Shown in pieces: positions 11,721 through 23,900 of a DNA stretch of 64,000 nucleotides. The notes under the pieces are model-generated. The model made no database searches. It was not told the DNA's origin and saw nothing but the letters and a program-made list of their open reading frames with translations. The stretch is from positions 9,757,501 to 9,821,500 of the forward strand of contig CM040094.1 of NCBI GenBank assembly GCA_022496805.1. Direction: 5' to 3'. The DNA comes from Pohlia nutans (taxonomy: Eukaryota; Streptophyta; Bryopsida; Bryales; Mniaceae). Both the position numbers and the translations under genes were made by a program. Numbering within the stretch: position 1 is the first letter of the stretch; each line of letters begins with the position of its first letter.

Positions 11721-13343
11721 TAGAGACGGTTTAGGAGTGTCCCTTTACAATTAGAATATCATTAGAATTTGTCTGACTTTTTTTGGGCTTCACTGGGGTG
11801 GATCTGGCTTCACACCACATGCCATTGGATTTACGAATTCGGATATCTTGTGGAAGCGCCTAGTGGTGTAGACAGTGATATCCACGTAAGGTGTAGACAG
11901 CTGACGTGGCTGAACCCCAACTTGCTTTTGACTCTTGCTAAATACTGCCAACTTTGACACGTGCACATGTCGATTGAGTGACAAATTTAATATCCCAAGA
12001 GATACATGATAGTATCGGAATGCACCTGTTATGTACTCGGCCACTCGGGGTATATAAAATCACTTAGATCCCAGACTTTGCTCTTTGAAGGTCATTGACT
12101 TGTAATCAGAAAGAGATACTGCAATACTGCTTGGGTAGGCGGAGTTGCATTCGAGATGCAAAATGCTTTATGGTGGACCCACCGACATACAATCAGATCG
12201 TCAACTCCTTGAGATCAGACGATCAGATGTTCCTTCGATTTAATCTGATGATGGCCCTTCGATTTGATCTAAGTGATTTTGTTGCAAAAAAGTGCAAGGC
12301 CAATGCATTTAAAAGTAAAATTAAAGAAGTGTTTGTAGTCCTTGGAGCCCAGAATTAGTAGTCTTACAAGTGTTGGATTCCTCTAATGTATATTACTTTT
12401 GTGATCCATTCATTAGAAGAACAATTACACTTTGTAGAAGTTAGTGTACATAGGGATATACATACTATCGTATGTGAAGGTCAAATTTGGACAATATTGT
12501 GTCAAAATCTAATTTCTACATCATATTTTGAAAGGTCCATGTTACCATAAACCAATCACAAGATGACATGTGGTACTTTTGGACAAAAAGTAATCAATTA
12601 ATGTCAAAACTGACGATGATGTAGGGTATAGGAATTATCAAACCTCTTTGATCGCATAGACTTTGAGTATTAAAATAGTTTTTTTACAAAATGCAATCAA
12701 TTGAATTGTTGCTTGGGATATTTCCTTTGATTTGACTTTTTTATTTCCAAACATTATAAAATTTAGTAAAATTGGAGCGAAACAACCAATTTTAGCTACA
12801 GTAAATTCATGATGAATTGTTGTTAGGCATTATAAAAGTTATTGCAATCATCACTTACAATCTTTTCTTTTCTACTTCTAAAGTGCAGGAAACATAGTCC
12901 TAGCCAAAGTAAAGATGCGATTGAGGTTTGAAAATCCTTGTTGATGTACATTCATCCATTTCTAATGACACTTTGTAATTTCCACCTTGCCTATAATTTA
13001 TCTCTACAACTTGTCATGTTTTGTGTTCATTACATTGAACATGTTCCATGTATCAAGTTTCAAGAGTGCATTTAAAAACCCAATGTCTTCCAAGGCAATA
13101 TTGTAGTATCCTTTCAAGTACAGTAGAAATTAAAATATTTTGCAAATTGCCAATTTTTTTGAAGATTAAAATAAAAACCGGTTGAGATCTCCAAATGGCT
13201 AGTTGGGGGCGTCCAATTTTCTCCTGAAATTTGATTTAGACATCCACTTCCAAACTTTACTTTTAGTACTTTGTTTTTAATATTTTAATTTGAAACTTTG
13301 GATTTAAGACCTCATAGGACAATAGAGGGTGCAACCAAATTAA

Positions 13344-13417
<74 letters not shown>

Positions 13418-14881
13418 TGGTAATTTATGACCTTTTACCAAAAAAATTATAAGTTCAGCATTAAGGGTGACTTTATTGGTTCGGTTTATAGTGCTTTCAT
13501 CTACCACCAAAACTTTTTTAGCGTGTACTACCCTTAATCTTTGAACGTGAAGAGGGTCCTTAGAGGGCGGCTCCAATAGCATCTCCAAAAGTCTACTATA
13601 AGGATCATGTAGCTAATTTTATTTTTTATTTTAAAAAGAAAAACCCCCTCTTGCTGCCAAGCAGCGTTGGCCAATACTGTTGAACAACATTGTTGTTTTA
13701 ATTTTTTTTTGCTTTGCCTCTCTCCATAGTTGTTCATAAGGAACTTCAAGGAATGTGAACATGGTGCCATGATGGTGTATTGAAAAGCAATTAAGAGAAT
13801 TTGGTGCCAACCTCCATACCAACCTAGTACAAATAAAATGACACTAAAATGACATGTATGCGGCATTCGGTGTCAAAATGGCGCCCAAATAGTTTAGCCC
13901 ACCTAATCATTGCTTCCCCTCTCCTAATTTCTTCATTTGGTTATGGATTGTTTCACAATTGTTTAATTTAGGCGCAAGTTGGGAATCTAATCATGCTTTT
14001 GCAAAGTACCAATCCATTTCAATTATAGTTAAGAAAATTCACTTTTTTCTCCATTATTCTCTCATAAATAAGCCCATGGGACTTGCTTTGACATTTAAAG
14101 GTGTGAGCCGATTTTTAGAAAACTCAATTGTGCCCCCAAAAACTCAACTGAAATTCTCAACTCAACTGCACATGATCAGCGATTTATGAAAAGCTGGGAA
14201 ATAGAAAGGCTAACTGAGGACAAATGAATGTGAAAGGAAAAGGTGGAAAAACAAGTGGGAGAGAGAGGCAGATAAGCAATTGACCTCTACTTTTAAAAGT
14301 AGAAAGGGTAGAAGTATCAATGCATTTCCCTAATTGATACACTCAGCAACCCATCCGATCCCCACACATGACTCACACGGCCAGACGACGGAAGTAGATT
14401 CAACAACTTTCGTCCACCAACGAAAATGTCCCTTTCATTCGTTCGAATCCGACGAAGATTCAAGATAAAGTCGGATGGGAACGCGTTCCCTTTCGTTCCC
14501 TAAACCTCTCCTAAACCTGGGAAGGGCCACACAAAGCTTATCGAGACTGTAGCGTAGCTGACATCCGATTTCCGCCGTGGATTGGATTCAGATCTAACGG
14601 ACTACATACCAATTAACCTACGCCGTCGATTGCGTTTCATCTCGACGGCAGGAATGCATTATTGGTGTAAAGAGGAGATAGGAGGGAAAAGGTTACCGTC
14701 CGATTGAAGATCCGACGGTGTACAAGCACCGTCACTGCCTACACTCTTGTTGCAAGCGTTTCCTCATCCTCTTTGTTTTTTCGAGTATTGTAGAATTGCA
14801 GAAATTTGTCGACATTGATTTTGTTGTTGCGGCTTCGAGTTTGTGGAAAGACCAAGGAGCTTACAATCAGGCAGAGGCAGG
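11721..14881. other. Intergenic region between panC and rpl19
   Basis: No gene recognised. Contains an 87-codon open frame (12095-12358) without family resemblance, and a block near 12500-12640 (AAACCAATCACAAGATGACA) that recurs diverged near 48680-48790. A block at 13640-13900 recurs at 35050-35240 plus 35640-35720, with a mariner-like insertion in the second copy. The last 500 bp (14,380-14,880) are GC-richer and are probably the rpl19 promoter and 5' leader. Confidence 0.45.
13349..13414. repeat. (AT)n microsatellite
   Basis: Uninterrupted alternation of A and T, about 33 dinucleotides. Confidence 0.95.
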
Positions 14882-16909
14882 ATGGCTTCCAGCTGCATCC
14901 GCCAGGTACGCTCGTTGAATCTTTTTCTTCAATCACATTGATTTTACGATTTGTGAGTAAGTTCGGGAGGTGGAACTGAGGAATTTGCAAATGAAAGTTC
15001 TCTCAAATTTGGCCGAGTCACCTTTTGGACTCCCACGGGAAGGATTCCTGTATTTTGGAATTAAGGTTGTCAAGTTGAGTGTAGAAGTAGCCATTGTTTG
15101 TCTTGTGCCTCTCCTCAGCGTGCTCTAGATTTGGTTTTCAAGGTGATGATTAAGAATTGTCTGTGGTACTGCGGTTTTTGGACGCTCACGGAAAGGATTT
15201 CTGCATCTTGAATTTTGAGGTTTTCTTGAGGAGTGTGGATATGGCCATTGCGCCTTAGAGTGTCTAAGCGTTCTTTACTTTTCGTTTTTAAGGTGATGAT
15301 TAGAATTTGTGTCGAGTCGCGTCTTGGAGGCATCTTTTTGTTGAGGTTTTCTTGTATTTGTAGTTAGTCTATCTTGCGCCTTAGCGTGCTCTGGTGATCG
15401 TTAGGATTTATAGGAAAAATTTGCATTAAAAGGATTTTTGAGCTCGTATTCTGACGTTCTCGGTTCTTGATTTTGTGTAGATGGCCACTCTATCCCTCCA
15501 GAGTCGAGTATTGGCTGTACCTAAGGGATTGAAGGTCGTAGGACTATCTTCGCCTTCTTTCACTCCCGCAGTTCAGCCCTGCTTGAAACAGGCTTGTGAG
15601 CCACTCCGCTCTACCTTCCAGGTGAGTAATTTGTACGAATATTTGCAATCGGCCTTGTATGCATTTAGAGAAGCTTTTATCATCCACCGTGAACTTCAAC
15701 GTTCTGAAGCACTTTGCAAGGAGGAGATCGAGATATACATGGCTTCAGCGGGTTTGATTTGAATCATTGTACACATTTCTAAGATTCTCGAAGGTTTCTT
15801 AAAATGGAAGACCAGCATGACGATTGTGGATATACAATACTATCGGTGAACTTAGGGCACTTCGTTGGATAACAGGTTGGAGTTCTATCGAAGGCCAGGG
15901 CGGCAGGCGGAAAGGATAAGTTGAGCGTCTTCGCTCAAGCTGTTACCACAACTCCCGAAACCGAGGCTGAAGCCGACACTACTGCCGAGGTAAATGTACC
16001 CGAGACCACTGAGGATGCTCCTGCAGCCACATTGAAGACGAAGAAGGTTACCACACGTCCCAAGCACATTATGCAGGTTAGTAGTACCAGGATCCCCTCA
16101 TTGACAGGGTTTCAAGAAGCAAGGAGAATATAGTAAAGCAAGTATATTCAGCACTCGGGGCTACTAATATTTCTGTTCGTCAGGCTCTGATTGTATAGTT
16201 TCGAGATAATCACGTGTGTCTAGCACGTAGAGATGGATATGGTATTTGAAAGGAAAACATACTTCTCTGTCTCAATATTCTTTCACTCCAAGTCTGACCG
16301 TGACTTGTTTTGTTCTCCCTAGATGCTTGACAAGGAAGCCCTCGAGGCTGCCAACGGTGGAAAGGTTATACCTGATATCCGACCAGGCGATGTCGTCCAG
16401 CTTAGAGTGGTACGTTGTACTTCAACTTTTCATGTTGCATCGGTGCTAAGAAAACCTAAAATTATAAACTGGCTATTTACACTATTTCTGCATGTATGTG
16501 GAGTGACATATGCGCTCATATCTTACCACGCCTTGATTGCTATTTTGCAGGAAGTGCCAGAGACCAAGCGTAGAGTGTCTTTGCTGAGAGGCATAGTTAT
16601 CGCGCGACACAATGCAGGGATTAATACTACCTTTAGAATCAGGAGGGTTATTGCTGGAGTCGGAGTCGAGATGGTTTTCCCACTGTGAGTATATGAACTT
16701 TATTTGATAGTACTTATTTAACTTATCTATAGGAATCATACGGTCTTCTTCATTTGAAATATTGCTCAACTAAATTGTGATCACTGGATGTCATCTGGTG
16801 CAGTTACTCACCTAATATTAAGGAGATCAAGGTCGTTGACAAGAGGAAGGCGCGGAGGGCGAAGCTCTACTACTTGCGTGACAAGATTGCCCGCATGTCA
16901 TCTTGCTGA
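14882..16909 (+). CDS. rpl19: 50S ribosomal protein L19 (bL19c), chloroplast, 6 exons
   Basis: Nuclear-encoded plastid ribosomal large-subunit protein. Proposed exons are 14882-14905, 15481-15621, 15876-16076, 16323-16409, 16551-16684 and 16804-16909, all GT-AG, giving about 230 aa. The first about 120 residues form a transit peptide plus an acidic, Thr/Glu-rich linker ([13 protein letters not shown]). The bL19 domain begins near [10 protein letters not shown] and contains [30 protein letters not shown], and the C-terminal [15 protein letters not shown] typical of the family. Exon 1 would encode only MASSCIRQ. Exon 2 opens with its own in-frame ATG, so translation could instead start at 15481. 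Intron 1 contains two to three diverged copies of a unit of about 180 nt. Frame intact, likely functional. Confidence 0.9.
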
Positions 16910-18301
16910 TAATTCGTAGATAATACCGTTCCCTTCATGCTTACAATTCTTTTCTCCTTAGTGCATTAGGTAGAACGAATGAGTCTGGCAAGGGCCTTGT
17001 CTCTCCGAGTATTGCACATATGTTCATCAGATTGCAATGAGAGGAAAAAAAGAAAATCCTTATACAATCTTATGTTTCCCTGAGTTAACCAATCTTTTTG
17101 ATCTGTGAAAGCCAAGTCGATTTTGTCGAAGGCTCTTGGCATTCCCTGGTCAACTGTAATCCACATAGGAAATGGAAAATCATGGATGAGTGATACTATT
17201 GTCGTCTCTCAATGGGGCATAGACAAGAAAGGGTTGCAAAGCAGTAAACACGGTACAAAGCAGTTATTCTCTAGACAGATCTGAGAACCTATGTTCTGCG
17301 TTAACAAATACTGCGCTGTGAACATTTCCAAGCTGCAGGTTATCTGATTTGTTTTAACTGGATGCCCTAGCAAATTTTGCAAAGTGTTATTGAGGTATGT
17401 ATGCTGAACAGTGTCTATGTAAGCATTTAGTATGGTTCCATTATTAGACTGCCCTAATATTTGTTGGCTGTTGAAAGAGGGTTTCATCATACCTTTATCA
17501 CCAGATGAATCAATTATGAATTTTCAAAATATTGATTATAGGTGTATCCAAGATATTCACTAGAATAAACTCTGTTAAAAATGACACGAAAATGACACTT
17601 TGTGTTAATTCATTACACAAAGAAAAATGCTATTTTTATTGTCATATCTACCAGAGTTTTCTTGTGATAATTTTACTCGGGACATGTACATTCAAGACTG
17701 AGTTGCTTTTGGGTGAGAGTTGCAATGGGACAAATAGGAACACTCACCTTATAGAAAGTATAAAGTTCATCCAAAGTTACTGATGACATGTGAGCCTTGT
17801 GTCGAAATGTTGACGCGTATCTACGCAGACCACAGTTGTCTGAATGGATTAGAAACCTACACACATGAAGGTTCCTACAGAATCTTTCAAATGAAGCACT
17901 TTAGTACTGTATCAATCTGATGTCATGCACACTCAAAACCCTTTAGCAACCAATGATTAGAAATTGACATGTCCAATCAAGATTTAAGTTGTACCGGTGT
18001 AATACTGAGATTTTCAGATTCTATAAAATGCAATGCATTTGGTCATTGGCAAATTATGTGACGGATTCCCAGATTGAATTTTCTTTTACCGCTTAAAATC
18101 TCAAAGACACCGACCCCCAGTCGCCGGATCAAGAATCACCGACCCTCAGTCGGTGAATCAAGAATCATTTACCGACGGTCGCTCATCAGCGACGGACCCA
18201 CGCACATGGTCCTCAATCAACCAACTGAACGCTCTTCAGTCTGTCAATACGAATCATGTGCAGGAATGCCGATCTCAGTGAATTCCCATCTGCAAGTCTC
18301 A
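16910..18301. other. Intergenic, no gene recognised
   Basis: Only short unrelated open frames. Near 18,100-18,200 there is a small GC-rich cluster of CACCGACCC-CAGTCG repeats, one forming the palindrome CCGACCCTCAGTCGG. Confidence 0.45.
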
Positions 18302-18652
18302 TTAACCCCTAAAGGAACCAAGAAGCCCAAATTGGGTCTCACGTTTTTTTTGACCTATGTCACTAGTAGGAAATGTGTCGTTTTTCACTTACTATAAATG
18401 AAAAAGGGATGAAACCGTGTTAGGCACATGGGTTGCGTCGATGCTGGTGAGTGGTTTTGGTCACAAGAAGACAGAAATCTAGGCGTCACTGTTCACTGTT
18501 TTCACAAAGCGACAGTTCTGCTACTAGTGTGTGAACTTCCTTTTGTTCAACTAAATTCTGGTGATATAAAATTTGGTCCCATCTGCATTACATACTTCAC
18601 AATATGATTAATTGAGTTTGTCATTTTAAAACCATGGTCCTTTAGAGGTCAA
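18302..18652. mobile_element. piggyBac-like MITE split by a nested CACTA-type MITE
   Basis: The left end TTAACCCCTAAAGGA and interior match the 238-bp TTAA family. The right end is decayed (GGTCCTTTAGAGGTCAA). The element is interrupted at 18361-18529, after which the family sequence resumes (GTGAACTTCCTTTTGTTCAA). Confidence 0.75.
18361..18529. mobile_element. CACTA-type MITE, nested copy
   Basis: A 169-bp insert beginning CACTAGTAGGAAATG and ending GCTACTAGTG, flanked by TGT on both sides (18358-18360 and 18530-18532). A 3-bp duplication with CACTA termini fits the En/Spm superfamily. Relatives lie at 32031-32219, 32570-32752 and 36224-36420. Confidence 0.75.
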
Positions 18653-19025
18653 TTCCATTCCTCTCATTTGATAGCTCACATTGGCTCTGCATGTTGCAAT
18701 CCACCTTTGAACTCTAGAATCTCTCGCCATGCATTTCATTTCCAAGCTAATCATGACTCAGAAATAATTCTACTGTAAGTTGCGGTGCTCACTCCATGTC
18801 GGAACAGAATTTGTGCTCACTACGTTGCGATAAGGTATCCGACCATCTTGCTGCTTGAGTGGTGGAGATTCAACACTCAATTTCCTCTCGAAAACTGGCC
18901 TCAGTTTGTCGAAGAACGGCAAATTTGGTAATCTTACAGCCTCAGGTACTCTGCATCCCACTCTGCACGATAAGTTTGAGCTCATTCTCGGGTTTCAACA
19001 GTGAGTGGATACTTCGCAACCCTAT

Positions 19026-19460
19026 TTTCTGTCAATTTGGAAGTTGAGTCTTCGCCGTTAGAACCATGAAGATGAGTCTCCAATCACTACTCTGAAAACC
19101 ACCACTGCTCCGTGGAATTTCGATGCGCTATTGGATTGATCTGATTGGAAAGTAGGTGCAATTAGGGTTTTCGTTTCGCGAAGACATCCTCCTGTTGGTG
19201 AAAGTATCACGTTTGAATGTAATAGTACGCAACAGTACTCAATTTCTAACTAGAGGAAGATGAGTCTTCGCTGTTAGAACCATGAAGACTTGCCATTGTT
19301 CACTACTTTGAAAACCACTTCTGCTCCGTGGAGTTTCTTTTACAAACCGATGTGCCATGGATTGATCTGATTCAAAATTAGGTGCAATTAGGGTTTTTGT
19401 TTCGCTAAGACATCCTCGTGCTGGTGAAAGTATCACGTTTGATTACAATAGTACGCTTGC
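19026..19460. repeat. Direct duplication upstream of the oxidoreductase gene
   Basis: A block of about 200 bp starting GAGTCTTCGC-GTTAGAACCATGAAGA occurs at about 19047-19225 and again at about 19261-19457. It includes GGTGCAATTAGGGTTTT and GTGAAAGTATCACGTTTGA. The second copy runs directly into the hairpin below. Contains a reverse telo-box (TTAGGGTTT). Confidence 0.6.
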
Positions 19461-19582
19461 ACACGGCGTGGATCCTCACCTTCAGCAAAAGCTTGAATAA
19501 GGTGAGGATGCACGCCGTGTGCAAGCGTACTATTGTAATCAAACGTGATACTTTCACCAGCACTAGGATGTCTTCGCGAAAC
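19399..19582. repeat. Long hairpin, 84-nt arms, 5' of the oxidoreductase gene
   Basis: Arms 19399-19482 and 19499-19582 are reverse complements with only three mismatches, separated by a 16-nt loop. The right arm ends 88 nt before the start codon at 19671, so the hairpin probably falls in the promoter or 5' UTR. The left arm is the end of the duplicated block, so the right arm looks like an inverted re-copy of it. Confidence 0.85.
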
Positions 19583-19670
19583 GAAAAGGTGCGCGCTCCC
19601 GAGAATCCCAAACCTGAAACCCGCCGCGATTGCACATACCAATTTCGCCGTGATGTGTGCAGGGAATTGA

Positions 19671-22600
19671 ATGGCGCGTGAGGAGATTCGGTTCGGGATT
19701 CTGGGGTGCGCCAACATAGCGCGCACGTTGGTGGCTGCGATGAAGCTGCTCCCCGAGGTGAGGATTCTCGCTGTGGCGAGCCGGACGTACGCCAAGGCGG
19801 ACAGGTTCGCTTTGGCCAACGGCCTCCCGGATTGCAAGCGGTACGGGAGCTACGAGGCGCTGCTGGACGACGACGACGTCGACGCGGTGTACATCCCGCT
19901 CCCCACGGGGCTTCACGTGGAGTGGGTGCTGCGAGCGGCGGAGAAGAAGAAGCATGTGCTCCTGGAGAAGCCGCCCGCGCACAGCGTCAAGGAATTGGAC
20001 GTCATGCTGGAAGCGCTGGCGCGATGCGGCGTGCAGTACATGGATGGGACTATGTGGATGCACCACCCGCGGACCCGAGAAATGGAGGTCGTGATTCGTG
20101 ACCCCGAGCTCATTGGGAGAGTCTGCGAGGTGATCCCCAAGCCCTAATTCCCAAACGCTAATCCTGGTACGCTTGATTCTGGTAGAATAAAATTTGATCC
20201 CTTCTTAACTATATTTTTCACAATATAATTAATTGAATTTGTCATTTCAAAACCCTGAATCCTTGGGGGTTAACCTCAAAACTCAAGTTTGGGTCCTGAA
20301 ACGAGTGTTGTGGTTGAATGTTTTGATTGGTTACTCCACATCTTATCAACAGTTCAATGAACATTTCATTTAACAATGGGTTTCAAACTTTGTGGAATGA
20401 ATGCATTCTGACATTCAATAAGATAAACCACTCTTTGTGCCACAATTTGGAAGTCACCCTATTGTGTACTAGTAGTGTACATATCAAAATTTTATATGTA
20501 AATGTAAGACATTAATACATAGTACATAGTGACCACAAGTGACACAAATTGTCACATTGCACGAATAGGGTGGTTTACCTTGTCCAATTGAACGAAGCTC
20601 ATTGGACTCAAAACTCTGCACAAGAAGGATAGAGTTTTGAGTTCAATGAAAGTCTTTGAACTAAGATGTATTATTAGTAAAGCCTCTCGGAAAGAGCGTG
20701 GGCCAAAGTATATGGTAATTTCGGTGTAGTACACAGTGGCACAATAGGGTGACTTCCAAAATGTAACACAAATGAGTTGACTTCCAAATTATGGCATGAA
20801 TAAGGTGACTTCCGAATTGTGGTTTATCTTTTTGAAAGCCTTCATCACAGAATGGCGTTTCAATCCACAAAGTTTGAAATCCATTATGAAATGAAATGCT
20901 TGGTGAATGTTGTGGTTGGTATTTCATCCTCTCAAGGTCAGAACTCACTAAGTAACAAGGTTTGAAACTGACACTACAAGCACAGGGAACTTTGACCGAT
21001 TCTCTGCCAAGTAAATGGTACAAGAATGATGGTGAATTCTTGGTGAACACTTGCAAAATTGAACAACCACTTCAATTTAGCAAGTGTTCACCAAGAATTC
21101 ACCATCATTCTTGTACCATTTACTACCTGGTGAATGTGTCAGGGTACCCTGTGAAGGAGAAGGTATTGCTTTTCACTCCATCTGTGAGTCAAACGGCGCC
21201 ACTTCGCACTCAACAAATTTTTGGTTGGACTTGGTGAGTACGATTCGTCACGTAGGACAAGCGTGTACAATTAAAAAAGAAGAAGAAGCAAGGAACAGGA
21301 TCCTCCTGAGTGAGAAACAACGCCTCTCCTTGTAGTGTGACTGACTGGGGAAATGGCTGTGCAGGTGCATTCTATCTTCAACTACAGCGCGGAAGTGGCG
21401 TACCGAAGCAAAGGCGGACTGGGCGCAGACGTGCGAGGGAACCCGGACTTGGACGGGCTGGGCGTGCTGGGCGACATCGGCTGGTACTGCCTGCGCGGCA
21501 TCCTCTGGGCCTACGACTACCACATGCCGGCCACGGTGACCGCCCACCCGGGCGCCTCCTTCAACGACAAGGGCGTCCTCGTCAGCTGCGGCGCCACGCT
21601 CTGTTGGCCTGCCGGCGGCGACGCCCCCCGCACCGCCACTTTCACCACCTCGTTCCACACCGGCCACGTCATGAAGCTCCTGGTATGCATACCACCACCA
21701 CTAAAAGAAAAAACTTGATAAACAAAAAAACTACACAAGTCTGTCTGTCATGTGCAATTTTCTCTTAGACAACAACCCTGGACTGCAGATCATGTAAAAC
21801 ATGTGCAGAATGTGACCGGGCCGGGCAGCTCCTGGTACACCCACGTTGGATTTTCACAAACGAACTTCCATTCCATTTCTTGGTGTTCACAAACCAGTAA
21901 CTTAGAGAGGTTTTGTGACAGTTTCTTGTGTCGGTACCAGTGATCTCAAAACTGGCTAAAATTAGCTGGATTTCTACCAAAACAAATGGGGCTGCTAAAC
22001 ATACAAAGAAAGAAAATGAAAAAAATTTGAAATGTAGCAAGAATGCTCATCATGATATAAATATGTAACAACTTCATGAGGTGATATCCGCGGATATCAT
22101 CATGGTATCACCTTAATATATCAAGGGTATTGCCGGATATTCTAGAGGTATCGTGAGTATTGTATGCACTCGGTAGCAAAAGTAGATACCATTTATGTGG
22201 GAGGTCGCATAATGTTCTAAATGCCATAAAGTGGTTCTGCGATCACTGGTGGGTACCTACTAATGTTGCATAGTTTTGGTTTTTTTGAGAATTGTCATGA
22301 AAATCTGATGAATGAGAATATTTATCTGGTTCAAATTCTGACATGTTTTAGTACACAAGATGCACAACACATACAATTGAGTTTTTGACCTATTTTAAAA
22401 TCAAAACTCCGGTTTTTACCCTCAATTCAAACAATTATGGATACAAGTTGAGTAACAAGGGAAAGAATGGTTGTAACGGAAAGAATGCAGATCATTACTA
22501 ACAAAAAGAATCATGAGTTTTGAGGTCTTATTGACCAAGATATCACTGTATAAAATTTTCAATCCAAATCGACTCAATTTCCAAGTGGATTGTTTTTCTA

Positions 22601-23327
22601 AGTTTTTTAGCATTTCATCCCAAAATTTGTCATTTCTTCATAGTAGACTCAAATACCTACCCAATGCACTTGGGATTCTTATAATTTTTGTGCCAGAAAT
22701 CCCATTTTGAAAACCATGACTAACCTTGACTTTATGTGTAAAAATTACGTATAATTTGAGGGGGCTATTGTACAGTACAGTAGGGTACAAGATGATTACG
22801 AATTTTTCAGTCAGTTTCATTAGAAAGTTCAACAATTTTTAGGAAGCTCTAGCATGCTCACAAATGAACCGATTTTGAAACCAAAAATTTCATTGGAATT
22901 GTAATGAAGCGTGCTTCCAAAGTTCCCACAAATCTCAACTGGATCCAAAATTCGCAATCCGACTGTACAGTAGAAGGATGGCAGGATTGAATCATGATCC
23001 GTTTTTTGAGTTGTTTAGGTGGTGGGCGTGAACGGGAGCTTGGAGACGGACGACTTCACGCTCCCGGCGGAATCAGAGCGGGCGTCCTTCAAAGTGGTGT
23101 CCAACACGTCATGGAAAGATGTGCTTGCAGGCTGGCACCGCACCGAGGCCGTGCACGAGGTGAGGCTTGAGATGCCGCAGGAGGCGCACATGGTGCGGGA
23201 ATTCGCGCGCCTCGTGGCGACTGGCCGCGTGGAGCCCCGGTGGGCGGACATTTCCAGGAAGACGCAAGTGCTCGTGGACGCTGTCAAGCAGTCCATCGAA
23301 AATGGTCTCAAGACTATCTCCGTTTAA
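19671..23327 (+). CDS. Gfo/Idh/MocA-family NAD(P)-dependent oxidoreductase, 3 exons
   Basis: Exons are 19671-20129, 21365-21682 and 23019-23327, GT-AG and phase 0, giving 361 aa. The N-terminal Rossmann fold shows GILGCANIA (GxGxxA type, residues about 9-17), then VYIPLPTGLHVEW and the catalytic-lysine signature LLEKPPAHS (EKP). The C-terminal half contains the family's beta-sheet domain (GDIGWYCLRGILWAY, GVLVSCGATLCW). Length and architecture match the plant subgroup typified by Arabidopsis At4g09670, annotated only as an oxidoreductase; the substrate is unknown. Coding exons are GC-rich compared with the AT-rich introns. Intron 1 holds a piggyBac-like remnant, a foldback element and a 45-nt-arm hairpin. 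Intron 2 holds a hAT MITE. The next gene downstream, on the same strand, encodes ATP synthase delta. Confidence 0.9.
20170..20273. mobile_element. piggyBac-like MITE remnant (oxidoreductase intron 1)
   Basis: The right half of the 238-bp TTAA family (GATTCTGGTAGAATAAAATT ... CCTTGGGGGTTAA). The left half is missing. Confidence 0.6.
20325..20925. repeat. Foldback element in oxidoreductase intron 1
   Basis: Segments such as GGGTTTCAAACTTTGTGGAA (about 20377-20397) and GCCACAATTTGGAAGTCACC (about 20440-20459) are matched in reverse order and complement at about 20860-20890 and 20805-20830, giving a long imperfect palindrome. A relative of the inner part lies near 30,010-30,120. Confidence 0.55.
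21010..21124. repeat. Perfect 45-nt-arm hairpin in oxidoreductase intron 1
   Basis: Arms 21010-21054 and 21080-21124 are exact reverse complements (core GAATGATGGTGAATTCTTGG). The pairing continues with AAATTGAA/TTCAATTT into a 7-nt loop (CAACCAC). A recent MITE-like hairpin or a small-RNA precursor are both possible. Confidence 0.85.
21938..22248. mobile_element. hAT-type MITE copy 2 (oxidoreductase intron 2)
   Basis: A 311-bp element, inverted relative to copy 1, ends CAGTGATCTCAAAACTGGC and GTTCTGCGATCACTG. Flanked by an imperfect 8-bp duplication (GTCGGTAC/GTGGGTAC). Confidence 0.75.
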
Positions 23328-23330
23328 ACA

Positions 23331-23900
23331 CTGTAGTGTATGAAAATTGGACCCCCTGCTGGAAAGCATCTGTTTGTGTGAAAATGACTTCAGTTTGACA
23401 CTGTTGATCTTGTAGTATATATAGAACAAGAGCTTGTATTGCAATCAGAAATCCGAGGTAAAATGAGAAGATGCCACCGTTGCAAAGCTCAGTGATGCAG
23501 ATCATGGCCATATTGGGTATCCTAAGCGTATCTTCTGTAGTGTATGAAAATTGGACTTCCTGCTGGAAAGCATCTGTTTCTGTGAAAATGACTTCAGTTT
23601 GACACTGTTGATCTTGTAGTATAGAACAAGAGCTTGTATTGCAATCAGAAAGCCGAGGTAAAATGAGAAGATGCCACCGTTGCAAAGCTCAGTGATGCAG
23701 ATCATGGCCATCCTAAGCGTATCTTCTGTAGTGTATGAAAATTGGACTTCCTGCTGGAAAGCATCTGTTTCTGTGAAAATGACTTCAGTACTTTGACACT
23801 GTTGATCTTGTAGTATATAGAACAAGAGCTTGTATTGCAATCAGAAAGCCGAGGTAAAATGAGAAGATGCCACCGTGATGCAGATCATGGCCATATTGGG
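23331..23900. repeat. Triplicated 3' segment downstream of the oxidoreductase stop
   Basis: Three head-to-tail copies beginning CTGTAGTGTATGAAAATTGG start at 23331, 23535 and 23726 (spacings of 204 and 191 bp). Copies are about 95% alike by eye, so the expansion is recent. The first copy begins 4 nt after the stop codon, so the repeat unit is probably the 3' UTR. Confidence 0.85.

Noticed and set aside
11277..11754. Cys-rich repeat protein
   Set aside because: Generated by the minisatellite in all frames. No start context, exons or known relatives.
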